From Magnolia sinica (Eukaryota; Streptophyta; Magnoliopsida; Magnoliales; Magnoliaceae), in NCBI RefSeq assembly GCF_029962835.1, contig NC_080584.1, positions 84,348,862 to 84,412,861 of the forward strand: a DNA stretch of 64,000 nucleotides, given 5' to 3'. Both the position numbers and the translations under genes were made by a program. This document shows positions 1-12,199 of this stretch, piece by piece. Position 1 is the first letter of the stretch, and each line of letters starts with the position of its first letter. The notes beneath the pieces were generated by a model. That model was not told the DNA's origin and did no database searches. It was given only the letters and a program-made list of their open reading frames with translations.

Positions 1-509
1 ATTCATGCATGATCCAATCAGTTTTAATTCCTTTCGGTGGCCTTCCTCCATAAAAGACTAACGCCTTCTTCACTCCAATCTTCTGAGTCCCTCCAGCTGT
101 TAATATAGGCTTATCAGTTCCAGTTGCCTTCCAGTAGCCCGATGTTGCGGCCCGATTAGGCCGAGCGCCGTTCGGGTATTTTCGATCTCTGGGGCTGAAG
201 AAATACCACTCATGCTCTCCGAAAGTCGACTTACCTAGTAATTATCGTCGGTGGGGATAATAAAAACTAATTAAAATGGGAATTTGGGTGAGAAGAAAAG
301 GATAATTTGGGAGGCTAGAGATTACCTGGAAGCTCCCATGGATCGAACTTGTAGAGTTCGATTTCGGCTATAATCGGTATTGGGAGAGGAATAGAAGATA
401 CCTTCTTCTTCAGGTAGTGAACCACCAGCTCTTCGTCTGTTGGGTGGAAACGGAAACCCGGGGGCAGGTGAGGCTGCTGTGAGCCGGATGATGAGTCGGT
501 GCTTTCCAT
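1..509 (-). CDS. NAC transcription factor, NAP-type, 5' part (two exons, runs off the left edge)
   Basis: Plant-specific NAC-domain DNA-binding protein acting in the nucleus. Exon 1 is 509..326 and exon 2 starts at 234 and continues past position 1. The 91-bp intron (325..235) has GT and AG ends and splits a Gly codon. Exon 1 starts [10 protein letters not shown] and contains NAC subdomain A ([19 protein letters not shown]) and the start of B ([12 protein letters not shown]). Exon 2 contains the [26 protein letters not shown] and KPPKG-like motifs of subdomains C and D, so the fold is intact as far as visible. The ATG at 509 is chosen because the in-frame extension upstream has no ATG (only TTG) and family members begin MESTDSS. 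The sequence is closest to the NAP/NAC029/NAC056 group as I remember it, a group linked to senescence, seed or fruit development. The variable C-terminal activation region lies outside the window, so the exact member cannot be named. Confidence 0.93.
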
Positions 510-933
510 CGATTCCGATATCTGAATTTTCAAGTATGAATTTGAGTTTTTTCTACTTTTCTTTTTTCCTGTTTTGGAATTTTTTTCTCAGGAGAAGAGA
601 GAAGGTTGAAGAGGAAGAGGCGTGGAGAACAGAAGTTGATGGAAATGGCTGACTAAGGTGGCAAGGATTCTTTTATATGGTTACCGTTCGTTTTGCATCT
701 GTCGCGACTTAGAAATTTGGGACTCGCTGCTGACTGGGGCCCACTTTCTGAGTGTTCCAATGATCTGAACCGTTCATTTTGTGGAATCTGCGCTGTAAGG
801 ATCACCATGAGAAGCTTGCGATGTATGGATGATCATCATATGTAGATGAATGTAAAATAATGAAAGTAAGATTTTCAACGGCTCACATTCAAATCATATG
901 GGCTCCATAGGTTCAGTTCGTTTCAGTATCTGC
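510..933. other. NAC upstream region, no gene
   Basis: Leader and proximal promoter of the NAC gene, followed by ordinary intergenic sequence. No coding exon or clear transposon is visible here. Confidence 0.4.
671..677 (-). promoter_or_regulatory. TATA box of the NAC gene
   Basis: On the minus strand the sequence reads CATATAAAAG, about 160 nt upstream of the NAC ATG. The implied leader is purine/pyrimidine-skewed (CTTCTCTC type), which is common in plant 5' UTRs. Confidence 0.5.
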
Positions 934-1393
934 GGTCAGAAGCTATGTTGGGCCGTGATGTTTGTAAGAAATCCACTCCGTACATCCGTTTTTCCGGATC
1001 ATGGTAGAACATTAGTCCAAAATGTGGGCCCCGCCACAGGAAACAGTGATGATTGAGTGTCCACCGTTGAAACATGGTGAGGCCACAGAAGTTTAGAATC
1101 AGGGTAATATTTTTGTGTTTTCAGTTCATCCCAGTAGTAATGACCTTTTGAACGGTTTAGATGGCATATGAACTTCACGGTGGCCCCAGGGAGATTTCAA
1201 CGGTAGGGAATTCCCTACACGATTTTTTCCTGTTGTACGGACCAGTCGAGTTATGTATCTGCGTTCATTTTTCGGCTCAGTCCTAATATGAGCCACAAAA
1301 ACGGATGGACGGGGTGGATTTCTCACAAACATGGCTGTGAGCCCCACCTACCTTCTGACCTCAGGAACTTGTGCGTTGCAGGCAATCCACGTC
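934..1393. mobile_element. Foldback MITE, subfamily A2
   Basis: The two ends are inverted copies. The left arm has GGTCAGAAG then GTTTGTAAGAAATCCACTCC; the right arm has GGATGGACGGGGTGGATTTC then TCTGACC. The outer right tip GCAATCCACGTCC matches the GACGCGGATTTCC-type tip of the copy at 57045-57592. The middle carries the family word CAGGAAACAGTGATGATT. No target duplication was found. It lies in the distal promoter of the NAC gene. Confidence 0.6.
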
Positions 1394-2449
1394 CTTTTAG
1401 GACGATCGGAACCGTCCACGTCACTATTTTAGATGATCTTGGAACCTAAGTTAACCAATCACACAGAGACCAGTATCCTCAAAGTTGATTCTTAAGGTTG
1501 AATTGGAACCACTGAAAATGTTCTTTTCAACGGTTCACATTTAGCTACAAAAAATATAATAAAATAAAATTAAAAATCAACGGTGGGATTGGCTACTGAG
1601 GGTTCGTTTTGTAATGTGGTCAACCTCAACGTTAGGCAAATGATGGATGGCTCAGACCATCTTAAAATCTCGACATGCGGGACCACAATTCAACGTCACA
1701 GGGCCGCATATGCCGCTGAAATACCGAACGCGCACCGGTCACTGGGGGACGTGATTTAATATCCAAACGAATGAGATAGAGACACGTGTCAAGGGATGGT
1801 GGGGGACCACAATCGCACAAGGAAGCAAAAATGAGAGGGGTGAGGATCTTGGGTGGGAGCTGCCGGGACGCTTTCGTGTCATGCTTTTCTTATGGTGCTC
1901 TCAAACCATATGCTCGGCCCATGAAATCCTACGCTGCAACATTCTACATGTGAGTGAAGTGGGGCCCACGGTTCAGTTACTCAAACCGTTAGTATGATGG
2001 ACCCCACTAGGAACATACCATGAATTTTAACATCTCCCAGATCTTGATTATTCGAAACTTTAACAGATGAACTACATCTACGGTTCAAAATCAACATAAA
2101 AATGGAAAATATTATATACCTAAAGATCTTCTATTATCAGAGATATTTTGTGTGTGGTCCATCCACGAAGATATCCATCACATCAACGGTCTGGATCACT
2201 CAGTCATGGTCCCCACTGGAACAAGTTGGATACCATGCGGCCAGACTGAGAGTGCCATCTGCCAAATTGGTGGCACGTACGCTCGTGCAGATTCTCTCTC
2301 TCCAGGGAGAAGCGGTTTTAGGTCCACGTCAAAGTTTAAAAGGAGATATATGTACAACGTAGTACACGTGTAAAAATCCAAACCGTTCATCAGGAAATTC
2401 ATCTCTTTTTCGAGTTAAATTTAAAACATGAGACAAAAAAGAGGCAGAT
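1394..2449. other. Intergenic sequence, no gene
   Basis: No coding exon, RNA gene or well-bounded transposon is visible. Scattered GGGCCCAC-type words suggest decayed MITE fragments. Confidence 0.35.
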
Positions 2450-2800
2450 TCAAAACTCAGGTGGGCCACACCAGATAGATGAAACAGAGGGAAAGAAAAT
2501 CTACCGTTGAAATCTTCCTAGAGTCCATCTTAATTTTTATATGCCATCCAAACCGTTTGTAAGGTCATTCCCACCTAGATGAATTGAAAACCCCGAGTAT
2601 ACACGTAGCCTGATGGATGAAACAGAGGGAAAGAAAATCTACCGTTGAAATCGTCACTGTTCTCTTATGTGTGGCCCACATGAGTTTTGGATCCGTCTCA
2701 ATTTTAATCTCATATCTTAAAATGAAGAGGCAAAACGGGTGGACAGGATGGATTCGTCAAAAGGAGGGCCCTACCTAGCTTCCCAGCGCAGGAACTACCT
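2450..2800. mobile_element. Foldback MITE A2 fragment with internal direct repeat
   Basis: The right arm is present (GGACAGGATGGATTCGTC, then GAGGGCCCTACC and GCGCAGGAACT). The left arm is lost. A phrase of about 40 bp beginning GATGAAACAGAGGGAAAG occurs twice, near 2478 and 2614, so part of the element was duplicated. Confidence 0.45.
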
Positions 2801-3249
2801 GCTCATACGATGGGCCACGTGTATTTATTGAGGACCGTTGGTAGGTTCTTCGTTTGTATTCGTGTCACCATTGTGGGAACTTGTACACGTTAGTGACGTT
2901 CGCTTGTTTAGCCTATGCAATCTGAACAATCCAAAGGCAGAGATGGACAGGTAATCTGAACAGTCCATCTTCTAAGCTCTATGAAAATGGGCCATGGTCT
3001 GAACGGATAATTCTGACCATCGATATTTATAGGTAAATGCCAACCGTTGGATGAAAACGTTTAGCGGTACACGTTTAACTTCGAAGATCAACGGTAGCTT
3101 CAAGAGGATGAAAAGCTCCCATCATCAGTTCAAATATGCATGTAGGCCCCACTGGGGTAGAAGGGATATGATAGTGAGACTAACCTGCAAAATATGGAAA
3201 CGGCACGCATCGCACGGAGGGAAAGCGATATACGATATTTTAAAACCTG

Positions 3250-3287
3250 CCGACATTTTGAAAATATCAAGATTTTCAAAATCTCGG
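3250..3287. repeat. Short perfect hairpin
   Basis: The arms ATTTTGAAAAT and ATTTTCAAAAT surround a 6-nt loop and are flanked by CCGA and TCGG, which extend the pairing. Origin unknown. The remainder of 2801-3424 shows nothing else I can name. Confidence 0.45.
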
Positions 3288-3424
3288 TGATATTTATGAT
3301 ACTGCCAATGTCCAATGTCCATGATTTCAGATTTTGGAATATCCGCTGTCCACTTAGACGATGGTTTGAGGACGTGGTTTGGATAGTGACCCCACCTCCG
3401 GCCAGCCAGCTGGTTTCAAACCTC

Positions 3425-3812
3425 TGTGGCCCCAGCATGATGTATCTTTTATCCACGCCGTCCATCATTTTTTTTCATCTATTTTAAGGGCATGAACCCA
3501 AAAATGAGACAGACCCAAATCACAGGTGGACCACACCACAAGAAAATAGCATTGATTGAACGTTCACCACTGTAATGTTTATTTGCCATCCAACCTGTTG
3601 GTAAGGTCACACAGACTTGGGTGAAGGGAAAACACAAATACCAGATTGATCCAAAACTTATGTGGCCCGCAAAAAGTTTTTAGCGATAAGCATTCAATCC
3701 CCACTGTTTCCTGTGGTGTGGTCCACCTGAGATTGGGATCTGTCTCATTTTTTATTTCATGCCTAAAATGAGCTGGAAAAATGGATGAACGGTATGGGTA
3801 AAACAGTAGGGC
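3425..3812. mobile_element. Foldback MITE, family A
   Basis: The left arm (GATGTATCTTTTATCCACGC) and right arm (GAGCTGGAAAAATGGATGAA) are inverted copies. The centre has CATCCAACCTGTTGGTAAGG, and the right half carries CCACTGTTTCCTGTGGTG. The tips are worn and no target duplication is evident. Confidence 0.6.
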
Positions 3813-4224
3813 AACAGATCTTTGACATCAGCTAGTTGGCTAAGCCTGGGGTCACTAAACAAACCACGTCCATGGTTTGAAAACTCGTTTCAAGCTGATA
3901 TGACTCGTCCGAGTTGACTCAGACTCGATTAGACCCCAAAGGCTTAAAACCATGCCTTTGGACCACTCCCAAAGTTCAACTAGTTAAGGCCAGGAACAAT
4001 AGACGGTCACAACTTAACTAGCATTCAACACTCAGCTACTGAGTCCACTGAGTCGAAGAGAAGTAAATCCAAATCTCCTACTGCCAAACTTAGGAATCCA
4101 TCACTGTACGTGCACGTGCGAGTGTGCCCACAATGATTTGGATATCACGTACGTATGCATGTGAGAGGCGAGCTACGGCACATGGGAGCGGATTAGGTGC
4201 TGCCCGGATAACTTTAGTGAGTGT

Positions 4225-4572
4225 TACCCTTACCGTGGGACCTACCTTGATGATGTCTTGTATATCCACGCCTTCCATCCATTTTACCGGCCCATTTTAA
4301 GATGTGATCCAAAAATTAAAGCAGATCCAAATCTTCAAACCACAGGAAACAGTAGTGGTTGAATGTCCACCATTAAAAACTTTCTAGGCCTATTGTAGTG
4401 TTTACTTGGTCTGTTTGAATGGAAAATAGAAACATTAGCTTGATCCAAAACTTTTGTGGCCCTTAAAAAAATTGGATCTACTTAATTTTTGGGAGATCAT
4501 GTCTTAAATTGAGATGGAAAAAATTGATGGATAGCATGGACATACCACATATTCACCAAGGTGGCCCCACAC
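4225..4572. mobile_element. Foldback MITE, family A
   Basis: The arms read TTGTATATCCACGCCTTCC and the inverse GGATAGCATGGACATACCAC. Internal CAGGAAACAGTAGTGGTTG and TTGATCCAAAACTTTTGTGG-like words match the family. A worn outer tip (GCGGATTAGGTGCTG) may start near 4188. Confidence 0.55.
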
Positions 4573-4600
4573 GGTCTGGGTAGCCTTGGTGCAACCCAAG

Positions 4601-5239
4601 TAGGGGTGTACATCGAGTCGAACTGAGTCGAGCTGGCCTCAACTCGACTCGGCTCGGCTACAGGCTGACCTCCGCTTGAACTCGGCTCGGCTCGGTCCTC
4701 GAGCCTGACTGGCCAGCTCGGCTCGGTTCGGTCAGCAAATCGGGTCAACTCAGGCCAAGTTCAAGCCAAGATCGAGCCGAGTGCACCATTGAGGTATTTC
4801 CACAAACACCTGGATTACACCTTCAAAATCCCTCTATATGTGAAATAGAAGCAATGGTTTTACAGGTATTTTATCAAACACCTTCTAAGTAACATTAAAA
4901 CCAAGAAAAAAAGGGTATTTGTTTCATGTATATACCTTCCTTGCCACCAGCCACACTTCGTTGAGTCATTTTATCAAACACTTGGTGAGCAACATCAATG
5001 GCAAAGTAACCGAGTTACTAAACTGGTTCGATCCGAGTTGGATTCGAGTTAGATTCGAGTTGGATTCGAGTTAGATTCGAGTTGAGCTGGGGCCTGCTCA
5101 AACTCAGCCCGAACTCATTTTCGAGCTAAAAAAATTAGCTCGACTCGACTCAAACTCAGCTTCAAACTGAGTCAAATCGAGCTTTTTCAAGTCAAGTCAA
5201 GCAAGCTAACCGAGCTAGCTCGGTTCGTGTACACACCTA
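4601..5239 (+). mobile_element. hAT-type MITE, family C, copy 1
   Basis: The ends are TAGGGGTGTACA and the inverse TGTACACACCTA, the classic hAT-like tip. Flanks AACCCAAG (4593-4600) and CACCTAAG (5240-5247) form an imperfect 8-bp target duplication (6 of 8). The interior is rich in CGAGTCGAGCT-type words and contains a short tandem repeat of GATTCGAGTT near 5040-5086. It matches the copy at 52145-52690 along its length in the same orientation. There is no coding capacity. Confidence 0.75.
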
Positions 5240-5266
5240 CACCTAAGTAACACCAAATCTGCTCCA

Positions 5267-5270
<4 letters not shown>

Positions 5271-5316
<46 letters not shown>

Positions 5317-5328
5317 GGAGAGAGAGAG
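5271..5328. repeat. (GT)n(GA)n microsatellite
   Basis: An uninterrupted GT run is followed by GA with one interruption. It lies just outside hAT-type MITE copy 1. Confidence 0.9.
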
Positions 5329-5329
5329 G

Positions 5330-7398
5330 CACTTAGAAGAGTAAGGGAGAGAGAACATAAGAGTCATAGGGAAGGTATGGCCACATGCAGAGATGAAAGG
5401 AGAAAGGGGTACACATGATAATTTTAATAGTGAGCCAATTATCCCCACTTTTTCAAATTTCATGGCTAGATTGTCTTTTATTTTTAGGTTAATATCTTAA
5501 CTTAGGTTTATTGATTGCTTGCCTCCAAGTGCAGAGGTTTGTAAGTAATATCCTGTGAATACAGGGTCGATCTCAAAAGTAGATGAATTGCGAGAAGGAG
5601 AAAATCAAATGCAAAACAAATTAAGTAATTAAAACTAAACTGATAATTTGATTTTAAGATTTTTGAATGGATGTAATTCAACTGAATTAAAATAACACTT
5701 AAGCTTCAAAGTTCCACACATAGGTTAATGTTCCAAAATCATGATGACTTGGATAACACAATTAGGATCTGAATACTATGGTCAGCCTAATCGGAAAATA
5801 AAACAGTTTAAATATTTTAATACATGATATAAAAGATTAGAAAATCATAGATTTGCACCATTAATATATATTCTCAAGCGTCATTGATTTTAAGAATTCA
5901 ATATCAATGAGATAATGAAAATCAAAGAAATATAACAGGTTGAGAACCTCTCCTATCTAGGAAATCTGATTGATCTAGGGTAAGCCTATCCATCAATGTG
6001 AATATCATATGATGAAAACATATGAATCTCACAAGAAGATAAAAAAACAAAACTTAAACAATAGATAACATACATATACTATTCTTCTCATCATTAAAAA
6101 TAATTAATCATCAAAACTTAAAGAATTACTAAACCTATGTGCTTCCCTTATAACTTGGGCTAGAGGAAGTTAGAAAAACATAATTAAATTACAAAAATAA
6201 AAAAACAAGAAGAAAGAAATAAATACAAATAGAAAATATCTATAAATAAAACAACTTATAAAACTTTAATAAAATTAAAAACTCTTTAAAAATCATAATT
6301 CTTGCTTTAGGATGCTTTGAATGATGCTTAGGAATGCCCTGAGAAACCCTATTTAAAAGTGGTAAGCTCCAATTTTCGTACAAAGTTGGAAAACTCTAGA
6401 AACCGCCTCAAATTTACATAGTTTCTTAAAATAGACTTTTCGTTACACAGTTTCGTTAAAAAAGATTTTTCTCTGCGTAGTTTTCCAAAATAGACTTTAA
6501 AGCTTCAGAATACACTTTTCAGGATGATTTCAGGATTCTTCACTTCAAATCTTCGATTCTCTTCATTCCTTACTTAGTTTTCTTGGATCTTTGACATGTA
6601 AATTCTTCAATCTTGGTCTCCTAAAATCCATCCCTTGCATTAGTGATTCTTGAGCATCAAATTCATACTTTTTAGCACCATTTTTCAATCCAAGCTCTTA
6701 AATTCACCTTACAACACATGCATGAGTAAAATAGAACATTAAGTTGATTGATGTTTATAAAACAAAGATATAAATGAGGAAAATTATGCAATATTTGAAT
6801 CTTAACATCTATGCATATATATGAACTGAACATCGTAATAGAGATTGAAGGTGGCTACCGAGAGAATTAAAATGACTAAAATGTCTTTGCAATTATAAGT
6901 TTGTGCTATTGCTTGATTAATTGTGGGGGTAAAATTGGCCCAACAGTATTAGCTTTGTACATAGTAAATCACTTTGCACACATGAGAGAGATATGTATAC
7001 ATGTCTTAGAGTCAGAGTGATTTTTACACCCACATATAAAGAGTCCTACTCATCTACATGCAACATGCATCTTAATATATCATACATGCATAGGATTTGA
7101 GCTTCCCATCAAGTTAGATTACACTCATTTTTGGGGGTTTGTAAATGAAGTTAAAATATGAAAAGAAATTGGTAGTAAATGACTTGAGAGAAAGTGGATT
7201 ACTCAATTGCATTTGGACAAGAGTAAATGAAATACATTTGAAACCCAAATATTCTGTTTAGATGGATAGAAATGTGAGAAATTGAAATACATTGAAAATT
7301 TTCAATATATTCATAGGTACATATATGATATCCTTAATTTTCTTTAATATCCTATATTAGTGTGCATATGTGATATTTAACAGAATTATTATAATAAG

Positions 7399-7400
<2 letters not shown>
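5330..7400. other. AT-rich unassigned region
   Basis: About 2 kb of AT-rich sequence with no ORF of note and no recognisable exon. The phrase ACAGGGTCGATCTCAAAAGT near 5562 resembles words seen in retroelement remnants, but I cannot assign a family or boundaries. Confidence 0.3.

Positions 7401-7401
<1 letters not shown>

Positions 7402-7460
<59 letters not shown>
7402..7460. repeat. (TA)n microsatellite
   Basis: A continuous TA run directly abutting family B element 1. Confidence 0.95.
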
Positions 7461-7462
<2 letters not shown>

Positions 7463-8009
7463 GAAAAGGTACTATGCGCTCGACCTCATGATAAGCTCTC
7501 GTGAGGTCGAACTGTGTGGGCCTCACCGTGATGCGTGTCGACCATCAACACCGTGCATTTGATGGGTCCCCTCTAAATTATGGGATATCCCAAAAATCAG
7601 TCGTATACGGAACTCAGGTGGGCCATACCATCTAAAATCATGTGAAGACATCGTTAAAACATATAAAAGCACTTAGTGGGGCCCACCTGAGTTTTGAATG
7701 TTGTGGAAACTTGGTCTAAACCCTCATCCAAGTGGGACACACATAATGGATGGGCTGGATTTGCAAACCACATCTCAGTGGGCCCAAAAAATGATTATGA
7801 ATGTTTTAATGGTGCACGGCCCCCTCCCCACTTCTGTATGTGGTGTGGCCCACACAAGTCACGGATTGACTTGATTTTTGAGACCTAGGCCCACGATGGA
7901 ATGGTGCTCTGACTGATGGGGTAGATGTTTGAAACGCATCACGGTGGGGCCCACACAGCTCGACCTCATGGGACGGACTCGTGAGCTCGAGCGCATAGTA
8001 CCTTTTCCC
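7461..8009 (+). mobile_element. Foldback MITE, family B, copy 1
   Basis: A complete element of 549 bp. The left tip is GGGAAAAGGTACTATGCGCT and the right tip is its inverse (AGCGCATAGTACCTTTTCCC). The inverted similarity continues for roughly 90 bp through CTCGACCTCATG and GTGATGCGT words. TA runs lie on both sides, so a TA or longer target duplication cannot be resolved. No coding capacity; transposase source unknown. Confidence 0.8.
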
Positions 8010-8030
8010 TATATATATATATATATATAT

Positions 8031-8578
8031 GAGAAATGGTACTATGAGGTTGACCTCATGGGAAGTTCCCATAAGGTAGAGCTGTGTGGGTCCCACTGTG
8101 ATGTGTGTCAAACATCTACCCCATCAGTTAGATACACCATTCAATGGTAGGCCACAGACTTAAAAATCAAGTCAATCTATGACTTGGGTGGGCCACACCA
8201 CATACAATAGTTGAGTAGGGTTAGCCTCTCATTAAAACATTATAATTATTTATTGGGCCCATTGAGATGTGGTTCACAAATCCAGATCATCCATTGTATG
8301 TGTCCCACTTGGATGAGGGGTCAGGCCAAATTTCAGCCGCATTCAAAACTCAGGTGAGCCCCACCAAGTACTTTTATTAGTTTTAGGCATGTCTTCACAT
8401 GGTTTTAGATATATGGCCCATCTGAGTTCCATATGCAGTTGATTTTCGATATATCCCATAACCTAAAGGGGACCCATCAAATGCACGGTGTTGATGTTCG
8501 ACACACATCACGAAGGGGCCCACACAGCTTGACCTCATGAGAATTTCCCATGAGGTCGACCTCACAGTACCATTTCCC
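8031..8578 (-). mobile_element. Foldback MITE, family B, copy 2
   Basis: A complete 548-bp copy in the opposite orientation to copy 1 (the TGCACGGTGTTGAT side is now on the right). Tips are GAGAAATGGTACTATGAG and CTCACAGTACCATTTCCC. It is separated from copy 1 by only a 20-bp TA run and followed by a TG/CG run. Confidence 0.75.
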
Positions 8579-8688
8579 TATGTGTGTGCGCGCGCGCGAA
8601 GGACTGATAAAACTCTTGTATGACTTCTTCTATTTCTCAATAAAAAGAAATATGACCATCAAGTTATTTGAATGTATATACAAATGAT

Positions 8689-8714
8689 ACACACACACAC
8701 ACACACACACACAC
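8689..8714. repeat. (CA)n microsatellite
   Basis: A CA run replaces the expected left tip of family B copy 3. Confidence 0.85.
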
Positions 8715-9176
8715 ATCTACCCCATCGTCAGATGCACCATTCCATCATGGGCCTAGGTCTCAAAAATCAAGTCAATCCGTGCTTGTGTGGGCCACACCAC
8801 ATACAGAAGTGAGGAGGGGCCGTGTATCATTAAAACATTCATAATCATTTTTTGGGCCTACTAAGATGTGGTTTGCAAATCCAGCCCATCCATTATGTGT
8901 GTCCCACTTGGATGAGGGTTCAGACCAAGTTTCAACAGCATTCAAAACTCAGGTGGGCCCCACCAAGTGCTTTTATATGTTTTAACGGTGTCTTCACATG
9001 ATTTTAGATGGTATGGGCCACCTGAGTTCCGTATACGGCTGATTTTTGGGATATCCTATAATTTAGAGGGGACCCATCAAATGCACGGTGTTGATGGTCG
9101 ACACGCATCATGGTGAGGCCCACATAGCTCGACCTCACGGGAGCTTATCGTGAGGTCGAGTGCATAGTACCTTTTC

Positions 9177-9178
<2 letters not shown>
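8715..9178 (-). mobile_element. Foldback MITE, family B, copy 3 (left tip missing)
   Basis: Closely similar to copy 1 but inverted. The right tip GTGCATAGTACCTTTTCCC is intact. About 80 bp of the left end are absent, and the element starts inside the arm at ATCTACCCCATCGTCAGATG directly after a CA run. Confidence 0.75.

Positions 9179-9246
<68 letters not shown>
9179..9246. repeat. (TA)n microsatellite
   Basis: An uninterrupted TA run immediately after the right tip of family B copy 3. Confidence 0.95.
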
Positions 9247-9251
<5 letters not shown>

Positions 9252-10419
9252 GCCAAAAATGAGAAATTTTCCAACCTCAGGTGGACTACAAATGTAAGGA
9301 ATACAAATAAGTAACTTATCATCATTTTTTGACCATCCATTTAAATGACTAATCTTTGGATGGTTTATATCATTCTATTGGTGTGATATTAGTAATGTAG
9401 CTGATAATTGAATTGTTTTGAAGTATCATCAATGTGTCACGTGTATGATAGATATTGTTAGTGCCTTAGTTTTGTCAATGATGTGAACTAGAGTTTCTTG
9501 AGTTGGTTGGGACTTCATAAAAAGACATTAAAGACTAAAGACTCAAAAACTTGAAGCATTAAGGCTGAAAACAATAAGTAAAATATGATGTGTCTTGCTA
9601 AGCCTAGCCCTAAACTATTTTAGTTTCAAAACAAAATATCTCTAAATGAGTTGATTCATATAGAAAAATCCTCGATCATCAGGTTTATGTTGGTTATCAT
9701 GTATAAAAGAAAGAAAATCAAATGCGCAAGTTCAATTAACCATTGGCCAATTGAGGGAATCCCCGATCAAAATCGATCGATCGAAGGCCCTTCGCTTGAG
9801 TCGATCGAACATGCACCAAAACATCCAGTGAGATTTCTAGCATGTTTTGTAGAAATTTTGATCAATTGACATGTCGAGCTCAATCGATCGAAAGAGTGCA
9901 AAAGTATTGAGCAAGCTTTCTGCCTCTTTATTGAACTAAGTTTGATCGATCGAAGGGGTCGCTCGATCGATCAAAGATAGTCATTATAGATTCATTGGAG
10001 CCTTTTTTATATATAAATCTATAAACCGGATCTTTGTGTAAAAGATCGATTTTGGTGTTTTAAATATATCAAACCTATAGGCAAATCCTAATGTCTATCA
10101 ACCTCTATAGTATCCATATAGGTGAGTACATACTAAGATCTAATTAAAAATCATTAGTTGTAGGAGATTCAACTCAACTCTTATTACCTTGGCATCTCAT
10201 AAGATAATCATTGTTGGTAGTTGATTTAATGAAGTGAAAGAAGATCGACTTTAAACATCGGAGGATCATATGAGAAGTGGATTCAAAAAGTGAATATGTA
10301 TTTTAAGCAAGGTGGTACAATGAGGCTCAATCCGACAAGTAAGGTTGTCGATTTAGATTCCATATACTCTTTCCTTATATAGGATTGAGTATAGAGTTTA
10401 TGACTCAAACTTGAAAAAG

Positions 10420-10580
10420 TTCTTGTGTAGGCCTCTCACATGAGTGTATGTTTGTAGGTCCTTATGTAGGCTTCTAACGGGACTGTACAAGTTTGCTAAG
10501 TCTTTGTGTAGGCCTCTGATAGGAGTATACGTTATTGAGACCTTTGTGTAAGCCTCTGGAGGAAGTGTATAATTATAAAT
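10420..10580 (+). repeat. Degenerate tandem repeat, about four units of 40-50 bp
   Basis: The phrase TTGTGTAGGCCTCT recurs near 10422, 10461, 10502 and 10551, each time followed by an AGGAGTRTA-like word. The units differ by many substitutions. It lies inside the probable solo LTR. Confidence 0.6.
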
Positions 10581-10918
10581 ATTAGAAGTAAATCTATTAA
10601 AAAAATCTTAAGATAGTGAAATCTAGTACACTCGAGGAGAGTGCGTCGTCAGGAATGGAGTAGGCAAATAACCAAACTATTATACATCATTGTGTTTACG
10701 ATTGCTTATGTGGTTGTATGTCTATTCTTACTTATGATTGAATGTGTTAAATTTATATGTGTGCATGATTAAAATATATATTAAGTACTTAAATTATAGC
10801 ACACATAATTTATATTTCACATATCTTATCATAGAATAGCAACTCTTGGACCCACTCAGCTTGGAAGCCTAAGTGTTAATTGTACTCAATTGATAAATAT
10901 TTTTAAATAGTCCTATTC

Positions 10919-10949
10919 CCCCCCCCCCCCCCTCTCTCTCTCTCTCTCT
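10919..10949. repeat. C-run followed by (CT)n
   Basis: A homopolymer of C grades into a CT microsatellite at the end of the probable LTR. Confidence 0.85.
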
Positions 10950-12199
10950 AAAACTTAGTCATAATTCTAAGCTCCACTAAGCTTTCGCATGTTATGGTAG
11001 AAAATCCATGCAATTTGATATATGTGCACCATGACACCTTTGTTTACTCACATGACTCTCTAAGGGTGCTCAAAAAGGTATTTCACCATCATTTACTTCC
11101 AAATATTCTCTTAAATAAAGGATTTCATTTACATGCCTATTTACTTTACTTTTATTTTATTTTATTTTCATACATTTATTCCCATTTAAACACACCTCAA
11201 ATGTCATTTACTCCCAATTCTCCCTATTTGCTTCCATTATCAAATACTATGGCCACTAGATGAAAAGGTTGAATCACTCACACATATACCATGTTGGCTC
11301 TAACCTGTGTTTGGCATGACATATTTGTCCAACTTTCATAAGAATGTGTTATATTAACACATATCAATGTATATGATAGTCAGGCTTGGCTCGAACGCTA
11401 GCCAGCTTAAGCAGTCTCCCAAGGCCTCCTATTGAGTAAGGCCTCATATATATTTTTTTAAAGGTTACTTTTCATAAATCCTACATGTCGTAAAATAAAA
11501 ATAAAAATTAATGCTTATGCCACAAAACTCTACCCGAACGGTTCCCAGTTCTTACTTTTCACTCTCCTAATCTTTTACCCCTCTCAGCGGCACTCCACAG
11601 AACAAAGAATAAACTCAAGAATCTTCTTAAACCGCTGAAAATTTGCAACCGCAAGTCTCCTCTGGCCCTTTCAGGCTCTCACTCTTGTACAAATCTTTTT
11701 TTATCCGCAAATAATGTTCTACGACATTTTTTAGGCAAGTTCTTAAAAATTCTTTGAGATTTCTATTTTGGTTTGAGATTTTGATTTTGGTTTAAGGTTT
11801 GTTTTTTTTTTTAGAATTTTGAATTTTAGAGTTAAATCAATCAATAAAAATTATTTTGGTTTAAGCTTTGGCCTTTGAATTTTGCCATTTTAAAATTTTA
11901 TATTTTGGAGTTGAACCAATAAATAGAGATATTTTGATTTGAAATTTTACCGTTTTGAGTTTTGAGTTTTGTAGTTGAATCAATAGATATTATTTTGATT
12001 TAGGATTTTGTCATTTTATGTTTTGGAGTTTAATAATAATAATAATAAAAAGAATATTTTGGTTTGGGGTCTGTGGTTTTATCATTTTAGTATTGAGTTA
12101 GAATTTTAAATTTTGATTAAGTTGAATCAATGAAGATTATTTTGATTTTGGTTTAGACTTTAGAGTTAAATCAATAAAGATTATTTAATTTTCATAAAT

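Larger units (their letters stand above)
9456..10950 (+). mobile_element. Probable solo LTR (Ty1/copia-like), worn
   Basis: The region begins TGTTAGTGCCTTAG, carries several TCGATCGA palindromic words between 9770 and 9980, and ends in a pyrimidine tract (CCTATTCCCC then CT repeats), a layout I associate with some copia LTRs. No coding domain follows. The 3' end and target duplication are not defined, so this is a tentative call. Confidence 0.35.

Noticed and set aside
510..533. Longer NAC N-terminus (eight extra residues)
   Set aside because: The in-frame extension begins with TTG, not ATG. The ATG at 509 gives the usual family start.
2102..2402. Overlapping ORFs near the NAC promoter
   Set aside because: Overlapping frames on both strands, no splice structure, no domain; likely chance.
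9077..9340. Open frame with a long Tyr/Ile repeat
   Set aside because: It is translation of a TA microsatellite plus a MITE arm.
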